Positions 1 through 8,240 of a stretch of 64,000 nucleotides of DNA are shown piece by piece. The DNA lies in the NCBI RefSeq assembly GCF_001665685.1, contig NZ_LZTB01000104.1, positions 62,001 to 126,000 on the forward strand, read 5' to 3'. How positions within the stretch are numbered: position 1 is the first letter of the stretch; each line of letters starts with the position of its first letter. The notes beneath the pieces are model-generated. The model made no database searches. It was not told the origin of the DNA and saw nothing but the letters and a program-made list of their open reading frames with translations. The DNA comes from Mycobacterium sp. 852013-50091_SCH5140682. Lineage in GTDB: Bacteria; Actinomycetota; Actinomycetes; Mycobacteriales; Mycobacteriaceae. The translations under genes were made by a program, and so were the position numbers.

Positions 1-73
1 GCCGCCGCCGTCAGACGGTCAGTCGCGCCCCAGCTAGTCAGACGGGGAACCATCCCGACGAGCGCCGGGCCGA

Positions 74-358
74 CTACTTGTGCGACCCGTTGCCGAACAG
101 GTAGACGCCGGTGCGGTAGCCGATGAAATTGTTGGCGATGAACAGCACGCCGGTGATGACGACGACCACCACCAGCGCGAAGATCGCCCAGCTGAGGCCG
201 ATCATGAGCCGCGCGCGACCCGAGTTCGACCGGCCGTCGGCCGTGGCGGTGATGTTGAGCCGCACGCCGAGGGCGAACAGGGTCGGCACCGCAGCGCCCA
301 ATACCAGGCCGAACAGCAGGATCTTGCCGACGGCCACGAGATTGATCCAGTGGTTCAT
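74..358 (-). CDS. small membrane protein next to the phosphate transporter
   Basis: The 94-residue product has two hydrophobic segments (about residues 9-31 and 48-72) and a short polar linker, so it is predicted to span the inner membrane twice. It starts 9 bases after the PiT transporter stop on the same strand, so the two are very likely co-transcribed. I do not recognise a named family. The conserved pairing with a phosphate permease would suggest an accessory subunit, but that is inference from position only. Confidence 0.75.
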   Translation of the reverse strand: MNHWINLVAVGKILLFGLVLGAAVPTLFALGVRLNITATADGRSNSGRARLMIGLSWAIFALVVVVVITGVLFIANNFIGYRTGVYLFGNGSHK

Positions 359-367
359 GTGAATTCC

Positions 368-1519
368 CTACTTCGCCTCGACCGTGCCGGTCAGGCTGCC
401 TTCCCAGGCGTCGTTGACGTTGTTGTGGTCGATCGGTGGCTTGCGCGACTTGATCCAGATGGGCACCGCCGACCCGACGAGCACGAGGAACCCGATGAGC
501 GGGCCGAAGAATCCGCCGATTCCGTGCACCAGGTAGTAGGTCAGCGCGCCGACCAGGCCCGCGGCAGGCAGCGTGATCAGCCAGGCGGTGGCCATCTTGC
601 CGGCGACGCTCCAGCGCACCTCGGTGCGTCTGCCGACGCCGCTGCCGAGGATCGATCCGGTGGCGACGTGCGTGGTCGACAGGGAGTAGCCGAAATGGCT
701 CGACAGGAGAATCGTTGCAGCCGAAGAGCATTCGGCGGCCATGCCCTGCGCGGCCGCGGTATCGACCAGACCCTTGCCCAGGGTGCGGATGACGCGCCAA
801 CCGCCGGACAGCGTGCCAAGGGCGATCGCGATCGCGCATGCGACGACCACCCAGAACGGCGGCATCGTCGCGGCCTGGTCGACAGCGCCGTAGGAGATGA
901 GGGCCAGGAAGATGATGCCCATCGTCTTCTGGGCGTCGTTGGTGCCGTGGGCGAGTGAGATCAGCGACGCCGACCCGATCTGGCCGTACCGGAACCCGGC
1001 GGTGGTGCGGTCCTCGGGCAGGCCGCGGATCATCCGGTAGACCAGCCAGCTGGCGATACCCGCCACGACACCCGCGATGAGCGGGGACAGCACGGCAGGC
1101 ACGATGACCGTCGACACCAGTCCGCGCCAGATCACGCCGTGCCCGCCGACCGCGGAGATCATGGCGCCGACGATGCCGCCGATGAGGGCGTGCGACGAGC
1201 TCGATGGGATGCCCAACAGCCAGGTGAACAAGTTCCAGACGATCCCGCCGACCAGGCCCGCGAACACCAGCTCCAGGCTGACGAGATGGGCGTCGACCAG
1301 GCCTTTCGCGATCGTCGCGGCCACCGCGGTGGACAGGAACGCGCCGACGAGATTGAGCACCGCCGAGAGCCCGACAGCAGTCCGTGGCTTCAGTGCCCCG
1401 CTGGCGATCGACGTCGCCATCGCATTGCCGGTGTCATGAAATCCGTTGGTGAAATCGAATATCAGGGCCGTGATCACCACGATGCAAAGCAGGAGGAACT
1501 GTAAAGACACGGTGAACAA
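368..1519 (-). CDS. pitA: inorganic phosphate transporter, PiT family
   Basis: This is a low-affinity, ion-coupled phosphate permease of the inner membrane. The protein is about 383 residues with some ten hydrophobic segments and carries both halves of the PiT signature: FTNGFHDTGNAMATS near residue 24 and LAHGTNDAQKTMG in the second half. These two internally related Asn-Asp/His loops line the transport site in the family. The start is uncertain: the longest frame begins with TTG at 1519, and an in-frame GTG lies at 1510; neither has a strong ribosome binding site. It is followed directly by the small membrane protein gene at 74-358. Confidence 0.92.
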   Translation of the reverse strand: MFTVSLQFLLLCIVVITALIFDFTNGFHDTGNAMATSIASGALKPRTAVGLSAVLNLVGAFLSTAVAATIAKGLVDAHLVSLELVFAGLVGGIVWNLFTWLLGIPSSSSHALIGGIVGAMISAVGGHGVIWRGLVSTVIVPAVLSPLIAGVVAGIASWLVYRMIRGLPEDRTTAGFRYGQIGSASLISLAHGTNDAQKTMGIIFLALISYGAVDQAATMPPFWVVVACAIAIALGTLSGGWRVIRTLGKGLVDTAAAQGMAAECSSAATILLSSHFGYSLSTTHVATGSILGSGVGRRTEVRWSVAGKMATAWLITLPAAGLVGALTYYLVHGIGGFFGPLIGFLVLVGSAVPIWIKSRKPPIDHNNVNDAWEGSLTGTVEAK

Positions 1520-1606
1520 TTGTGGAACAACAATGGTGTGAAAGCCTAATTAGCTGGCCGAGGGCTGCATCACCATCGCACTCGGCGGAGTCTGACTGGC
1601 TTTCGC

Positions 1607-1840
1607 TCAGGACTTGCGGCCAGCCGCCAGGTAGACGATGGGCACCACACCCGGGCTGCTGAGAAGTCCGAGCGCAGCACCCCACGCCCACTTGGGGCCG
1701 TTGACATGGGTGGCGTCGCGGCCTGCCAGGTCGCGCAAGGCCCAGGCCCGTAGGCCGGCGTCCACCGCGGCGATCCCGACGATGGCCACCTTGGCGGTCG
1801 GGGACAGGTCGTTCCAGCGCTTCTTGGCCACTGCAGGCAT
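1607..1840 (-). CDS. small hypothetical membrane-associated protein
   Basis: The 77-residue product has a basic start (KKRW), a hydrophobic stretch around TAKVAIVGIAAV, and a C-terminal hydrophobic segment. It resembles short actinobacterial PLDc_N/DUF-type membrane proteins in size and layout, but no family motif is decisive. A purine-rich GAAAGG abuts the ATG at 1840 with no spacing; an in-frame GTG at 1831 would be better spaced, so the true protein may be three residues shorter. It stands alone between the phosphate transporter and the MFS gene. Confidence 0.6.
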   Translation of the reverse strand: MPAVAKKRWNDLSPTAKVAIVGIAAVDAGLRAWALRDLAGRDATHVNGPKWAWGAALGLLSSPGVVPIVYLAAGRKS

Positions 1841-1878
1841 CCTTTCGGCGGGACGTGTGATCGCCCTCCAGCGTACGG

Positions 1879-3051
1879 CTAGACCGAGACAGGCTGGCGC
1901 TCATCACGATTGGCTCCGGTGCTGCGCACTTCACCGGTCAGCAGCGCCAGCGCCACCACGGCGAGCGCGGCACCGATCCATGCCACGGCGGGGTACCCGA
2001 GGCCTGCGCTGATCGCGATGCCGCCGAGCCATGGCCCGGCACTGATGCCAAAGTTGAACGCGGAGACGTTGCCCGCCATCGACAGCGTCGGTGCTGCCGG
2101 TGCGATGCCGACCACCCGCGAGTTGAGCACCGGATTGGTGCCGAAACCGGCAATACCGAGGACGAATACACCGACGACCACCGGGGCGACGTGGGATGCC
2201 GTCACCGCGATGAAGACCGAGGCGATGAGGAGTCCGGTGAACCCGGCGGCGAGTACCCCGAGCGGTCGGCGGTCGGCGATCCTGCCGCCGACGACGATGC
2301 CGATCACCGATCCGACGCCGTAGGTCAGCAGCACGAAGGGCACCCACTGTGGGTCCAGTCCGGTGGTGCTGGTCAACATCGCGGCGAGATAGGAGAAGGT
2401 CCCCAGCAGCGCAGCGGTCGACACCGCCGTCATGCTGTAGGACAGCCAGAGCCTGGGTGTCGCAAGCCCGCGGATCTCCGACGATGCGCGGGCGGGCGCC
2501 TCAGGTCGCCTGTCGTGTACCCCGAACAGGATCGCCACGCCTGCCGCGACACTCAGTGCGGTGATCGCCCAGAAGGTTCCGCGCCAGCCCAGATGCTCGC
2601 CGATCCAGGTGCCTGTCGGCAGCCCGATCACCATGGCCACGGTCAGCCCGCCGGCCACGATGCTCATCGCCCGACCACGCAAATCCGGGGCAACCACGGC
2701 CATGGCGGCGCTGCTGCCGACGGCCCAGAACCCGGCGTAGACGAACGCTGCCACGAAGCGGGTGGTGAACAGGATGGCGTAGTCACTCGTCAGCGCACCG
2801 ACGATATGGGCGCCGATGAACACCGCGAGGAAGGCCAGCATCGTGAGCCTGCGCGGCAACCGCAGCGTCGCGATCGCGAGCACCGGAGCGCCGACGAGCA
2901 TCCCGAGCGCAAATCCCGAGATGAGCAGGCCTGCCTGCGGAATGCTCACCGACAGGTCTGCTGCGAGCCCCGGTAGCAGGCCGGCGAGGACGAGTTCGCT
3001 TGTGCCCTGGGCGAAGATGGCGAATCCGATCAACCAGACTGCGGCAGGCAT
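1879..3051 (-). CDS. MFS drug-efflux-type transporter (DHA1-like)
   Basis: The product is a 390-residue major facilitator with about twelve membrane segments and no large soluble domain. Family features include the loop-2/3 region after the second helix, the GxxxGPxxGG-like motif C region (SAGPWLGGIAI), and the DRRPLG loop between the halves. It resembles Cmx/arabinose-efflux-type permeases. The ATG at 3051 overlaps the stop of the upstream SDR gene in the sequence TGATG, so the two are translationally coupled. The divergent TetR gene at 3879 most likely controls both. Substrate unknown. Confidence 0.88.
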   Translation of the reverse strand: MPAAVWLIGFAIFAQGTSELVLAGLLPGLAADLSVSIPQAGLLISGFALGMLVGAPVLAIATLRLPRRLTMLAFLAVFIGAHIVGALTSDYAILFTTRFVAAFVYAGFWAVGSSAAMAVVAPDLRGRAMSIVAGGLTVAMVIGLPTGTWIGEHLGWRGTFWAITALSVAAGVAILFGVHDRRPEAPARASSEIRGLATPRLWLSYSMTAVSTAALLGTFSYLAAMLTSTTGLDPQWVPFVLLTYGVGSVIGIVVGGRIADRRPLGVLAAGFTGLLIASVFIAVTASHVAPVVVGVFVLGIAGFGTNPVLNSRVVGIAPAAPTLSMAGNVSAFNFGISAGPWLGGIAISAGLGYPAVAWIGAALAVVALALLTGEVRSTGANRDERQPVSV

Positions 3052-3803
3052 CAGAGCATCGACCCGCCGGTCGCATCGATCCACTGGCCGGTGACCCATC
3101 GCGCATCGTCGGAGGCGAGGAACGCCACGATGTCGGCGATTTCCGCCGGCTGAGCGACCCGGTTGAACGGCGACTGTGCCGCTACGGCGGCGCGGCCCTC
3201 GGGGGTGGCCAACCGCGCGGCGTTCATGTCGGTGTCGACGCTGCCCGGCCCGACTGCATTGACCGTGATACCCCGGGGCGCAAGATCTTTGGCCAACGTG
3301 GCGGTGAAGGCGTCGATCGCGGCCTTCGACATCGCGTACGTCAGCAGTTCGGGGATCCGCATCCCGTGGGTGAACCGGGTGGAGAGATTGACGATTCGTC
3401 CGCCGTCGTGCAGTCGAGTCAAGCCGTGTTGCACGACGAATACCGGCGCTGTGGTGTTGACGGCGAACACATTCTCGTATTCCTCGCGGGTGAGGTCGGT
3501 GAAAGAGGTGCGGGTGCCGAGGATTCCTGCATTGTTGACCAAGATGTCGACGCCGTCGGCGTGCTCGTCGAATGCTGTCCACAATCGCTGCGCATCACCG
3601 GGTTCGCCGAGTTTCGCGCCGAACGAGAACGCTGATCCTCCGGTCTCGCGGATCTGGTGGACGGTCTGCTCGGCGGCATCTGCGCCGGTGCCGAAATGTA
3701 CGCCGATCCGGGCCCCGTCGGCGGCAAGACGCTGAGCGATCGCGCGTCCGATCCCGCGGCCGCCCCCGGTCACGACTGCCGTCTTTCCTGTCAGCGTTGA
3801 CAT
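3051..3803 (-). CDS. SDR family oxidoreductase
   Basis: This is a classical short-chain dehydrogenase/reductase of 250 residues. The N-terminal cofactor motif is TGGGRGIG, the NNAG motif follows the fourth strand, and the catalytic Tyr-x-x-x-Lys is seen in LLTYAMSKAAI, with NAVGPG downstream. An NADPH-type fold is expected. I place the start at 3803 (MSTLTGK), where AAAGG lies 6-7 bases upstream; the ATG at 3809 has no spacing to the same purine run. It is the first gene of an SDR-MFS pair opposite a TetR regulator, an arrangement typical of a ligand-induced detoxification unit. Confidence 0.9.
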   Translation of the reverse strand: MSTLTGKTAVVTGGGRGIGRAIAQRLAADGARIGVHFGTGADAAEQTVHQIRETGGSAFSFGAKLGEPGDAQRLWTAFDEHADGVDILVNNAGILGTRTSFTDLTREEYENVFAVNTTAPVFVVQHGLTRLHDGGRIVNLSTRFTHGMRIPELLTYAMSKAAIDAFTATLAKDLAPRGITVNAVGPGSVDTDMNAARLATPEGRAAVAAQSPFNRVAQPAEIADIVAFLASDDARWVTGQWIDATGGSML

Positions 3804-3847
3804 GCTCATCCTTTCTTTAGTGGACGTTACATAAATCGACGCTAGCA

Positions 3848-3873
3848 CATTTTGAAACGATCGCTATAAAATG
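3848..3873. promoter_or_regulatory. dyad operator between SDR and TetR genes
   Basis: The intergenic region contains a dyad with outer arms CATTTT and AAAATG and a central CGATCG, separated by four variable bases on each side. It ends five bases before the TetR start codon and lies 45 bases upstream of the SDR start, so binding here could block both divergent promoters. Its size and symmetry fit a TetR dimer site. That the adjacent TetR protein binds it is inferred. Confidence 0.6.
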
Positions 3874-3878
3874 AGTGG

Positions 3879-4487
3879 ATGACGACGACACGCGGGCGTC
3901 CGCGATCATTCGATCGGGACATGCTGCTGGATAAAGCGATCCGGATGTTCTGGACCAATGGTTACGAGGCCACGTCGGTGCGTGATCTGACCTGTGAGCT
4001 GGGCATCGCGGCGCCCAGCCTCTACAACACGTTCGGTGGCAAGCAGCAGCTGTTCGCCGAGGCTGTCGAGGTATACGACCGCGTGTACGGCGGATTCATC
4101 GACGCTGCCCTCGCTGAAGAGCCGACCGCGCGGCTCGCTGCGGTGCGCATCTTCACCGAAGCGCCCGCACGGTACACCCGTCGCGGCCTTCCCACGGGCT
4201 GTCTGGTGGTCAGCGGGGATGCGGGCACCCCTGATCCCGCGGTGCGGCGAGCCATGCGCAGCATCCGTGAACGTAAGGTCGCGCAGTTCGCCGACAAGGT
4301 CCGTGCCGACATCGATGCCGGCCGGATTGCCGCCGACGTGAATCCAGAGGCCCTCGGCCGCTACGTGATGGCGGTGCTCAGCGGTATCGCCCAACAGGCC
4401 AGGGACGGCGTATCTCGCGCAAAGCTCGATCAGCTCGCCGCGGTCGCCGTCGACCTCACCGTCACGTCGCCGGCGCCTGAGCGGTAA
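3879..4487 (+). CDS. TetR family transcriptional regulator
   Basis: The 202-residue protein has an N-terminal helix-turn-helix in the usual TetR position (about residues 12-55: RSFDRDMLLDKAIRMFW ... TSVRDLTCELGIAAPSLYNTFGGK). The C-terminal half is the expected helical ligand-binding domain and belongs to the group with a short RGLPTGCLVV segment seen in AcrR/YezE-like repressors. It is divergent from the SDR-MFS operon, with a dyad just before its own ATG, so it probably autoregulates and represses the pair until a ligand binds. Its end overlaps the convergent EamA gene by 26 bases. Confidence 0.9.
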   Translation: MTTTRGRPRSFDRDMLLDKAIRMFWTNGYEATSVRDLTCELGIAAPSLYNTFGGKQQLFAEAVEVYDRVYGGFIDAALAEEPTARLAAVRIFTEAPARYTRRGLPTGCLVVSGDAGTPDPAVRRAMRSIRERKVAQFADKVRADIDAGRIAADVNPEALGRYVMAVLSGIAQQARDGVSRAKLDQLAAVAVDLTVTSPAPER

Positions 4488-5364
4488 TCCGGTAGGCGCT
4501 TGCCAGGATGAGGACGCACCCGATGGCCTGCCATACCGAAGGCACCTGCCCGAGGCATATGGCGGCCAGCAGGAGCGCGCCGACCGGTGTCAAAAGCAAC
4601 AGAGCAGAACTGACTTCGACCCGCAGCAGCGGACTGCTCAGCGCGACGAGCAGCCAGCCCAGAACCTGGCCGCAGATCGCAGTAAGCGCAAGCCAGCCCG
4701 CAGGCCCCCAGCCCGGTGTCAGGGCGACGCCACCCCACCACAGGGCGCCACCGGCCAGGGCGGCGCACGCTGCCGACCCGATGATCGTCACGTACGACTG
4801 GACCGGGGGTTGGTCCGGGCCGCCGCGGCGGAGCAGGAACAGGAACGCCGAGTAGCACAGCGCGGCCAACGTGGAATGTATCGTCCCGGCGACGGGCGCC
4901 GTCCCCGCCACACCGGATTCGAAGACGCCGCCGGTGAGCACTGTGCCCAGCACGATGACCGGCAACAGTGCGACAAACCGAGCGCTCAGCGGCTCCCGGT
5001 CGATCAACCGGGCCAGCAGCGGCACCATCACCACCTGGGTGTTGACCAGCACGGCAGACAACCCCACGCCCACCTCGTAGATCGCCTGCGTCCACAACAG
5101 TGCGTCCGCGGCGAACAGAACTCCCGCGGCGGCCGCCCAGCCATGCTGACGAGTGGTAGGTGCTCCGCGGTGGCGTCGTTCGGCGATCGCGAGCGGCACC
5201 AGCAGCGGGAGGGCGAACGCGCAGCGGAAGAACGACGCGGTGCCCGGCGAGGTGCTCGACAGTGCCACGAACAAGCCCGACGTCGACACCCCGAGCGCAC
5301 CTGCGGCCGCGACCGGCACCGGCCGCTGCGCGATCGCAGTGAATCCACGGACGACGTTGAGCAT
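4462..5364 (-). CDS. EamA (DMT superfamily) transporter
   Basis: The product is a roughly 300-residue integral membrane protein with ten hydrophobic segments arranged as two EamA repeats, the usual layout of drug/metabolite exporters. Short motifs such as FFRCAFALP in the first repeat and the matching segment in the second support this. The frame is open to 5481, but I prefer ATG 5364, which gives the normal family length and has a GGGCGG upstream; the upstream extension is Arg-rich and unlike this family. Substrate unknown. It converges on the TetR gene. Confidence 0.85.
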   Translation of the reverse strand: MLNVVRGFTAIAQRPVPVAAAGALGVSTSGLFVALSSTSPGTASFFRCAFALPLLVPLAIAERRHRGAPTTRQHGWAAAAGVLFAADALLWTQAIYEVGVGLSAVLVNTQVVMVPLLARLIDREPLSARFVALLPVIVLGTVLTGGVFESGVAGTAPVAGTIHSTLAALCYSAFLFLLRRGGPDQPPVQSYVTIIGSAACAALAGGALWWGGVALTPGWGPAGWLALTAICGQVLGWLLVALSSPLLRVEVSSALLLLTPVGALLLAAICLGQVPSVWQAIGCVLILASAYRITAQAPAT

Positions 5365-5527
5365 CACCGCCCGATGGTAGAAACGGGCAGGCGCTCCGCG
5401 CATCGCAATTACGCGGACCATCCGACCAAGCCGCGATGAGGTGCGCGGATTCGATTGGCGCACGGCAAAATTGCGAGTCATCGAATAATCGGTAGCGATC
5501 CCATGTTTGCCCGCGTAGCGTTCTGCG

Positions 5528-5677
5528 GGCCGGTGATGTGAGCCGGACGTCGATCGATTACCACTTCGGATGGAGATGTCGCGGGTTCGAATCCCGCCCG
5601 CCCCACTAGGGGCGGTAGCTCAGTCTGGGTAGAGCGCTTTATATCGGTTGACCCCTCACACGCCCACATCCGCTGGC
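5528..5677 (+). ncRNA. Y RNA with permuted tRNA-like domain (Ro60 partner)
   Basis: Paired segments define a Y RNA. The outer stem is GATGTG 5535-5540 with CACATC 5665-5670. A conserved internal loop follows (CCGGAC against CCTCACACG), then the Ro60-type stem GTCGATCGAT 5549-5558 with ATCGGTTGAC 5643-5652. Inside are a T-arm (5581-5597, loop TTCGAAT), a closed hairpin CCGCCCC/GGGGCGG 5598-5615 standing for the acceptor stem, and a D-arm-like hairpin GCTC/GAGC 5618-5635. The order T-arm, acceptor, D-arm is permuted relative to a tRNA. It is known that bacterial Ro60 genes often have adjacent Y RNAs with tRNA-like modules. The ends given are approximate. Confidence 0.8.
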
Positions 5678-5690
5678 GCACAACTTCATT

Positions 5691-5798
5691 GCCGCGGGCC
5701 GGAAGTCGGTCGGTTATCTGGCGTATTTCAAAGGTTCGAGTCCTTGCACAGCAGTTTCGGCTGCTGTGTATCCGGTCGGCGCCTCACACGCTCGCGGC
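5691..5798 (+). ncRNA. second Y RNA, T-arm only
   Basis: A second element repeats the Y RNA frame. The outer stem GCCGCGGGC 5691-5699 pairs fully with GCTCGCGGC 5790-5798 (one G-U). The internal loop CGGAA/CCTCACAC matches the first copy. The Ro60-type stem is GTCGGTCGG 5705-5713 with CCGGTCGGC 5772-5780. The interior has a T-arm AAGG-TTCGAGT-CCTT (5731-5745) and a hairpin CACAGCAG/CTGCTGTG with a TTTCGG loop (5747-5768), but no D-arm. The shared stem and loop sequences of the two copies, with different interiors, argue for two Ro60 ligands from one locus. It ends 37 bases before the Ro60 start. Confidence 0.75.
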
Positions 5799-5835
5799 TC
5801 CATGTCCGGCACGCAACACTGAAAGGAGTAGCCCC

Positions 5836-7530
5836 ATGGACATTCTCAGGACGATCAACCTGCGCTGGACGCCACAGTCGCGCGCAGCGAAGGCCGAGCA
5901 GCTGCTGAATGCCGCTGGCGGCTACACCTTTTCGGTCGACGACTGGGCGCGGGTGCACCGCTTCCTGACGCTGGGCACCGACGGCGGAACGTACTACACC
6001 CGTAGCGACGAGCTCACCCGTGATAACGCCGAGGTGGTGTTGCGGGCCGCCGCAACCGATCCGGTCGGGCTGGTGAACCGCATCGTGGCGGTGTCGGAAG
6101 CGGGGCGGGCGCCCAAGGTCAACCCTGCGCTGTTCGCCCTGGCCATCGCGGCATCGGCTGATGACGTCGAGGGCAGGCGCGCCGCGTTGGCGGCACTGCC
6201 GCGTGTGGCGCGCACCGGAACTCAGCTGTTTCTGTTCGCCGGGTACGTCGAGCAGTTCCGCGGTTGGGGTCCGACGCTGCGTCGCGCGGTCGCTCAGTGG
6301 TACACCGAGCGGCCCGTCGATCAGCTGGCCTACCAGCTGGTGAAGTACCGCAGGCGCGGCGGGTGGAGTCACCGTGACCTGTTGCGGCTGGCAAGCCCGT
6401 CGGGCACCGTCGACCCGGCTCGCCGGATGGCGTTCAACTGGGCCGTCGGCAAGGGCCTGGGTGATTACGCCGAGGCCGTCGTACCGCTGACCGACGAGCA
6501 GCTCAAGGCCGGGCAGCGCAACGCTGTCCGCCCCGCGCTGCACGCCGATGTGGTGCCCGAGGAGCTGGCCATCATCGCCGACTTCGAGGACGCGCAGGCC
6601 GCGACGACTCCGTCGGGGTGGGTCGAGATCATCGATCGGGGTAACGGTCTGTCGTGGGAGATGCTGCCCGACGCGGCGCTGGCGGAGCCGGCGGTGTGGG
6701 AGGCGCTCATCGCACGTGGGATGCCGCAGACGGCGCTGATGCGCCAGCTGCCGCGGCTGACCCGGCTGGGGCTGTTGGCCGGCACCGTCGGTGAGACGGT
6801 GGCGACGCAGCTCGCCGACGCCGGTCGGCTGGCGCGGGCGCGGGTTCACCCGGTGAATGTTCTTGTGGCACAGCGTACTTACGCGTCGGGTCACGGGGAC
6901 CGTGGTCAGAGCACATGGACGCCTGTCGGACGCATCAGCGATGCGCTCGACGCGGCGTTCTACGCGGCCTACGGGGCGGTGCAGCCGGCGAACAAGCGGA
7001 CGCTGCTGGCACTGGACATCTCAGGCTCGATGACGATGCCGGTGTCGGGTCTGCCGGTGACGTGCCGGGAAGCGTCGTCCGCGCTGGCGATGGTCACCGC
7101 GGCAACCGAGCCGCAGCACCGGATCATCGGGTTCACCGCGGGCAGCCGCGGATACCCGGACACTGCGGTCACCGAGCTGGATATCGGCCCGCGTCGTCGC
7201 CTCGACGACGTGTGCCGGTACACCGAAGGGCTGCCGATGGGTGCCACGGACTGCGCACTGCCGATGGTCTGGGCAACCAAGCACCGGGTGGAGGTGGACA
7301 CGTTCCACATCTACACCGACAACGAAACCTGGTACGGGAACATCCATCCGCACCAGGCGCTGGAGCAGTATCGCCGTCGGATGGGCATCGATGCGCGCCT
7401 GGTGGTCGTCGCCATGACGGCCACCCGCAACTCGATCGCCGATCCGAGCGACCCGCGTCAGCTCGACATCTCCGGGTTCGACTCGGCGGTGCCGACGCTG
7501 CTGGCGGACTTCTCCCGCGGCGACGTCTAG
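5836..7530 (+). CDS. rsr: Ro60 orthologue, TROVE and vWA domain RNA-binding protein
   Basis: The 564-residue protein has an N-terminal helical TROVE region (about 15-370), which in the family forms a ring that binds Y RNA outside and misfolded RNA ends inside. A C-terminal von Willebrand A domain follows (about 388-560) with the metal site DISGS at 394-398. In bacteria Ro60 works with polynucleotide phosphorylase in structured RNA decay and rRNA maturation under stress. I start it at ATG 5836 with GAAAGGAG upstream; a longer frame would run through the Y RNA genes and is rejected. A strong terminator follows at 7543. Confidence 0.93.
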   Translation: MDILRTINLRWTPQSRAAKAEQLLNAAGGYTFSVDDWARVHRFLTLGTDGGTYYTRSDELTRDNAEVVLRAAATDPVGLVNRIVAVSEAGRAPKVNPALFALAIAASADDVEGRRAALAALPRVARTGTQLFLFAGYVEQFRGWGPTLRRAVAQWYTERPVDQLAYQLVKYRRRGGWSHRDLLRLASPSGTVDPARRMAFNWAVGKGLGDYAEAVVPLTDEQLKAGQRNAVRPALHADVVPEELAIIADFEDAQAATTPSGWVEIIDRGNGLSWEMLPDAALAEPAVWEALIARGMPQTALMRQLPRLTRLGLLAGTVGETVATQLADAGRLARARVHPVNVLVAQRTYASGHGDRGQSTWTPVGRISDALDAAFYAAYGAVQPANKRTLLALDISGSMTMPVSGLPVTCREASSALAMVTAATEPQHRIIGFTAGSRGYPDTAVTELDIGPRRRLDDVCRYTEGLPMGATDCALPMVWATKHRVEVDTFHIYTDNETWYGNIHPHQALEQYRRRMGIDARLVVVAMTATRNSIADPSDPRQLDISGFDSAVPTLLADFSRGDV

Positions 7531-7542
7531 GGAAATGCAGTC

Positions 7543-7571
7543 GGGGGTGGCGGTTTTCGACCGCCACCCCC
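7543..7571. terminator. bidirectional hairpin terminator
   Basis: An 11-bp perfect stem, GGGGGTGGCGG with CCGCCACCCCC and a TTTTCGA loop, lies between the convergent ends of the Ro60 gene (7530) and the lipoprotein gene (7586). It probably ends transcription from both sides. Confidence 0.8.
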
Positions 7572-7585
7572 GATCTGTCGTCGGC

Positions 7586-8032
7586 TCAGCGCTTCGGGAT
7601 CTCCACACCGAGCAGCTTGAGCGCATCCTTGATCCGCTTGTCGGCCCGGTCGATGGCCGTGCTGAGCCGCTGCAAGTCGGCCGGGGTGCTGTCCGGAGTC
7701 AAGGCCTCACACATGGTGGCCACCTCGCGGTAGCCGTCGATACCGTCGCGCAACGCGGCGTTGACGTTGGGGTCGGGCCCAGGGAGGACATCGCGTTCCA
7801 TCGTGTCGAGGTAGGTGCCCAGGTCTCGGCAGCTCGACTGCAGGGCCGGATAGTCGTCACCGGTCATCGCGTCGCCCACCGGTCCCAGCGCGGTGCCCAG
7901 CCGGACCACTGCGTCGATGACGGCATTGCGCCATTCGTCGTCGACAGGCCCCATCGTGGGCGTACCTGCCGTCACCGTCGTGCACCCGGTCAGCAGGGCC
8001 AGCGCGGCCAAGACCGCGCAGAGAAGCCTCAT
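7586..8032 (-). CDS. secreted lipoprotein, hypothetical
   Basis: The 148-residue product begins with a signal peptide (MRLLCAVLAALALLTGC) whose LLTGC lipobox predicts lipid anchoring at Cys17. The mature part is helical, with two further cysteines (in SSCRDL and ATMCEA) that could pair. I do not recognise a family. It is divergent from the vWA gene of the secretion locus and may or may not belong to it. Confidence 0.75.
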   Translation of the reverse strand: MRLLCAVLAALALLTGCTTVTAGTPTMGPVDDEWRNAVIDAVVRLGTALGPVGDAMTGDDYPALQSSCRDLGTYLDTMERDVLPGPDPNVNAALRDGIDGYREVATMCEALTPDSTPADLQRLSTAIDRADKRIKDALKLLGVEIPKR

Positions 8033-8240
8033 ACCTGCTCACTTTAGGGCCGTGGTGCGAAGGACCATTGCGTCGTCGTCCGTTCGACGGACAATTTTGC
8101 CGCGCGGACGACGTACCGGGCGTGCAACGCTGAACGATGCGGGGCCTGGCCGCGTTTTCCTGCGGGGTTCGGTGTGCCGGGCCCGGCGCACGGTGAGAGG
8201 ATGCGTCGAGCAACCCGTCGCATGGGAGAAAGGTCCGCCG

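Noticed and set aside
5581..5652. An ordinary tRNA gene, suggested by GGGGCGGTAGCTCAG and GGGTTCGAATCCC.
   Set aside because: The T-arm and 3' acceptor strand come before the 5' acceptor strand and D-arm, and no CCA end or anticodon arm is in the right place. The order and the Ro60 context fit a Y RNA.
5689..5835. N-terminal extension of the Ro60 protein from an upstream start.
   Set aside because: It would translate the second Y RNA; the ATG at 5836 has a strong ribosome binding site and the family start.
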